NCBI GenBank assembly: GCA_012961845.1
Contig: DTYO01000179.1
Coordinates: 1-7,533, forward strand
Source of the DNA: Thermodesulfobacteriaceae bacterium
GTDB lineage: Bacteria > Desulfobacterota > Dissulfuribacteria > Dissulfuribacterales > UBA3076
Reading direction: 5' to 3'
Length of the DNA stretch: 7,533 nucleotides
Shown here piece by piece: positions 6,273 through 7,533 of the stretch. Made by a program: the position numbers and the translations under genes. Below the pieces are notes generated by a model. The model made no database searches, was not told the origin of the DNA, and saw nothing but the letters and a program-made list of their open reading frames with translations. Every line of letters begins with the position of its first letter. Position 1 is the first letter of the stretch.

Positions 6273-6740
6273 ATGAATTTGTCCCTTATAGTTGTAGCGG
6301 TAGATTTTTCAGACTGTTCGGCAAATGCTTTGAAATATGCTCGAGAGCTGGCTGGAAACAACAAATGTGAACTGGTTTTGATGCATGTGATAGATTCTAG
6401 GAAGGCAGCATGCATCGCTCAATATACCAAGGAACCAGTGGAAAAGGTCCGAGAAAGGCTGACCAATCAGACAAAACAGACATTCAGGAAATTCCTCAGT
6501 GAATGGGATGGCGAGGAGCTGGTAAAGGAAACACTGGTGTCCTATGGTCCTCCATTTCAAGAGATTGCAGTTAAGGCAAGAGAGTTGCAGGCGGACCTGA
6601 TACTGATGGGTGGATACGGCAGCAGAGGCAAGGGCCAGATAGATGAGATCTTTTTCGGCAGTACTGTGGAAAAGGTGATCAGGTTGCTGCCATGTCCTGT
6701 GCTATGTGTTCCAATAGGATGGGAACTAGGTGCGTCCTGA
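6273..6740 (+). CDS. Universal stress protein, UspA family
   Basis: Single-domain Usp of 155 residues, the usual length, probably cytosolic and dimeric; its role in this organism is unknown. The first strand and ATP-site Asp are seen in LIVVAVDFSD (5-14, Asp11), followed by SANALKYARELA and VLMHVID. The nucleotide loop starts at MGGYGSRGKG (112-121) and ends FFGSTVEKVI (127-136), followed by LPCPVLCVP. In ATP-binding members the spacing is G-2X-G-9X-G(S/T); here 12 residues separate Gly116 from Gly129, a three-residue insertion. The start ATG 6273 has GGAGGTGGA (6258-6266) upstream. An ORF reaching back to 6153 overlaps the PrmA-like gene but its extra residues are not Usp-like. A 68-nt gap follows the methyltransferase, so co-transcription is possible. 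Confidence 0.9.
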   Translation: MNLSLIVVAVDFSDCSANALKYARELAGNNKCELVLMHVIDSRKAACIAQYTKEPVEKVRERLTNQTKQTFRKFLSEWDGEELVKETLVSYGPPFQEIAVKARELQADLILMGGYGSRGKGQIDEIFFGSTVEKVIRLLPCPVLCVPIGWELGAS

Positions 6741-6773
6741 TGACCGGCCTGCATTTTTCGGTATGACCGGCCT
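6740..6773 (+). repeat. Direct repeat of 11 bp at the end of the UspA gene
   Basis: ATGACCGGCCT occurs at 6740-6750, starting at the last base of the stop codon, and at 6763-6773, a 23-bp period. The copies are direct, not inverted, so they do not make a terminator stem beyond 4 bp. Confidence 0.6.
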
Positions 6774-6787
6774 TCATGATGACTGCA

Positions 6788-6821
6788 TGCCGCTTCAATG
6801 TAAGAATTTTCTGAAGCTGCA
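6788..6821 (+). terminator. Possible terminator hairpin downstream of the UspA gene
   Basis: TGCCGCTTCA (6788-6797) pairs with TGAAGCTGCA (6812-6821): ten positions with one mismatch and a 14-nt loop. It is followed only by ATTT, so it is a poor intrinsic terminator on either strand. A second perfect 6-bp hairpin, TCTGAA (6810-6815) with TTCAGA (6824-6829), uses overlapping bases and excludes the first. The position between convergent genes is where a terminator is expected. Confidence 0.35.
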
Positions 6822-6865
6822 ATTTCAGACCACTGTTTGTCAGGGAACAGAGAATTATATGCCCC

Positions 6866-7336
6866 TCACACGAAGATTTCCAGTATCTCATAGGTCCGCA
6901 GGCCGGCCGGGGTGTTGACTTCTATCTCGTCGCCTTCATATTTTCCAAGCAGTGCCTTTCCCAGGGGCGAGCGTATGGAGATTTTCCCCTGTTTGATGTC
7001 AGACTCATCAGGACCTACCAGCTGGTAAGTAACTTCATCTCCGGTGTCTATGTTCTCCAGCTTGACATGGACGCCGAAGATTACTCTGTCCGAATCCTGG
7101 TCCTTGCAGTCAATAATCTCAGCCGCCGCCAACTTGCCGTGAAGATATTGGATCCTGGCCTCAATCTGTCCCTGTTTCTCCTTTGCGGCATGATATTCGG
7201 CGTTTTCAGAAAGGTCTCCATGGGCCCGTGCCACCTCAATAGCCTTGATGACTTTATGTCTCTCCACCTTTTCAAGTTGTTCCAGTTCAGCCTTTAATTT
7301 TTCATAACCCTCTCTGGTAATAGGGTTGCGCTCCAT
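6866..7336 (-). CDS. greA: Transcription elongation factor GreA
   Basis: GreA enters the RNA polymerase secondary channel and stimulates cleavage of backtracked RNA. The 156-residue product (E. coli 158) has the N-terminal antiparallel coiled coil (about 8-75: EGYEKLKAELEQLEKVERHK and following) with the tip motif GDLSENAEYHAAKEKQ (40-55); the catalytic Asp41 and Glu44 are intact at the same numbers as in E. coli. The C-terminal FKBP-like domain shows the VGPDESD segment and SPLGKALLGKYEGDEIEV. The start ATG (7334-7336) has AGAGG 7 nt upstream. The frame is open further back to 7504, but the extra residues are not GreA-like. It is convergent with the plus-strand genes, 125 nt from the UspA stop, and is presumably transcribed from its own promoter in the 197-nt leader. 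Confidence 0.96.
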   Translation of the reverse strand: MERNPITREGYEKLKAELEQLEKVERHKVIKAIEVARAHGDLSENAEYHAAKEKQGQIEARIQYLHGKLAAAEIIDCKDQDSDRVIFGVHVKLENIDTGDEVTYQLVGPDESDIKQGKISIRSPLGKALLGKYEGDEIEVNTPAGLRTYEILEIFV

Positions 7337-7533
7337 TTGTATACCTCTCATTCGATCGTAACGGGAACTGATGACTCCGGCAATTGTATTGCTGGTGGTC
7401 AGGAGACTGGAAAAATAACAAAAACAGAGCAATATGCAACCTTTTATCTGGTCGTGGCACCAATAATTCCAGATTATTCGCTTCAAAAGCCGAACAAATG
7501 TCAATTGCCAGAAATTACAGTATGTTACATGAA

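Noticed and set aside
7455..7460. TGGCAC as a sigma-54 -24 element
   Set aside because: The required GC-containing -12 element is missing at the correct spacing.
7337..7504. 56-residue N-terminal extension of GreA
   Set aside because: The GreA family starts at MERNPITREGYEKL with a good SD at ATG 7336; the upstream residues are a translated leader.
7473..7504. Sigma-70-like promoter for greA on the minus strand (TTGACA at 7504-7499, AATAAT at 7478-7473)
   Set aside because: Both boxes are near consensus but the spacer is 20 bp, too long for confidence. It may still be the best candidate in the leader; 5'-end mapping would decide.

Overview
This looks like ordinary core chromosome from a Gram-negative bacterium, most likely a Desulfobacterota (Deltaproteobacteria) member. 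That placement rests on the gene order ispE - tRNA-Gln - prs - rplY/ctc - pth, on the Prs loop variant (RQDRKAAPRVPISAK), and on the neighbouring TM-anchored M23 peptidase, DUF4398-like helical protein and UspA protein. It is an inference from gene content; no 16S or other marker lies in the window.

Layout. Positions 1-614 hold the C-terminal part of ispE (isoprenoid synthesis), cut by the window edge. A complete tRNA-Gln(UUG) with encoded CCA follows 8 nt later (623-697). Then come prs (PRPP synthase), rplY/ctc (ribosomal protein L25, long form with acidic tail) and pth (peptidyl-tRNA hydrolase), all on the plus strand. After a 154-nt gap the second plus-strand group begins: a membrane-anchored M23 (LytM-type) metallopeptidase, a secreted helical DUF4398-like protein, a divergent PrmA-like methyltransferase whose start overlaps the previous gene by 11 nt, and a single-domain universal stress protein. 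A 125-nt convergent gap separates these from greA on the minus strand. The last 197 nt are the leader of greA and contain no other gene that I can support.

How the genes work together. The first group is translation-centred: tRNA-Gln, L25 and Pth act directly in protein synthesis, and Prs supplies PRPP for nucleotide, His and Trp synthesis. The second group has an envelope pair (M23 peptidase and its helical neighbour) joined by tight spacing to a PrmA-like enzyme. Several starts are non-ATG (pth TTG, DUF4398-like GTG, possibly prs TTG) and are decided by Shine-Dalgarno position.

I found no mobile element, CRISPR array, defence system or clearly new system. The points worth a second look are the divergent PrmA motif, the peptidase/helical-protein pair, a 9-bp direct repeat bounding the pth-M23 gap, competing hairpins between uspA and greA, and a three-residue insertion in the UspA nucleotide-binding loop.
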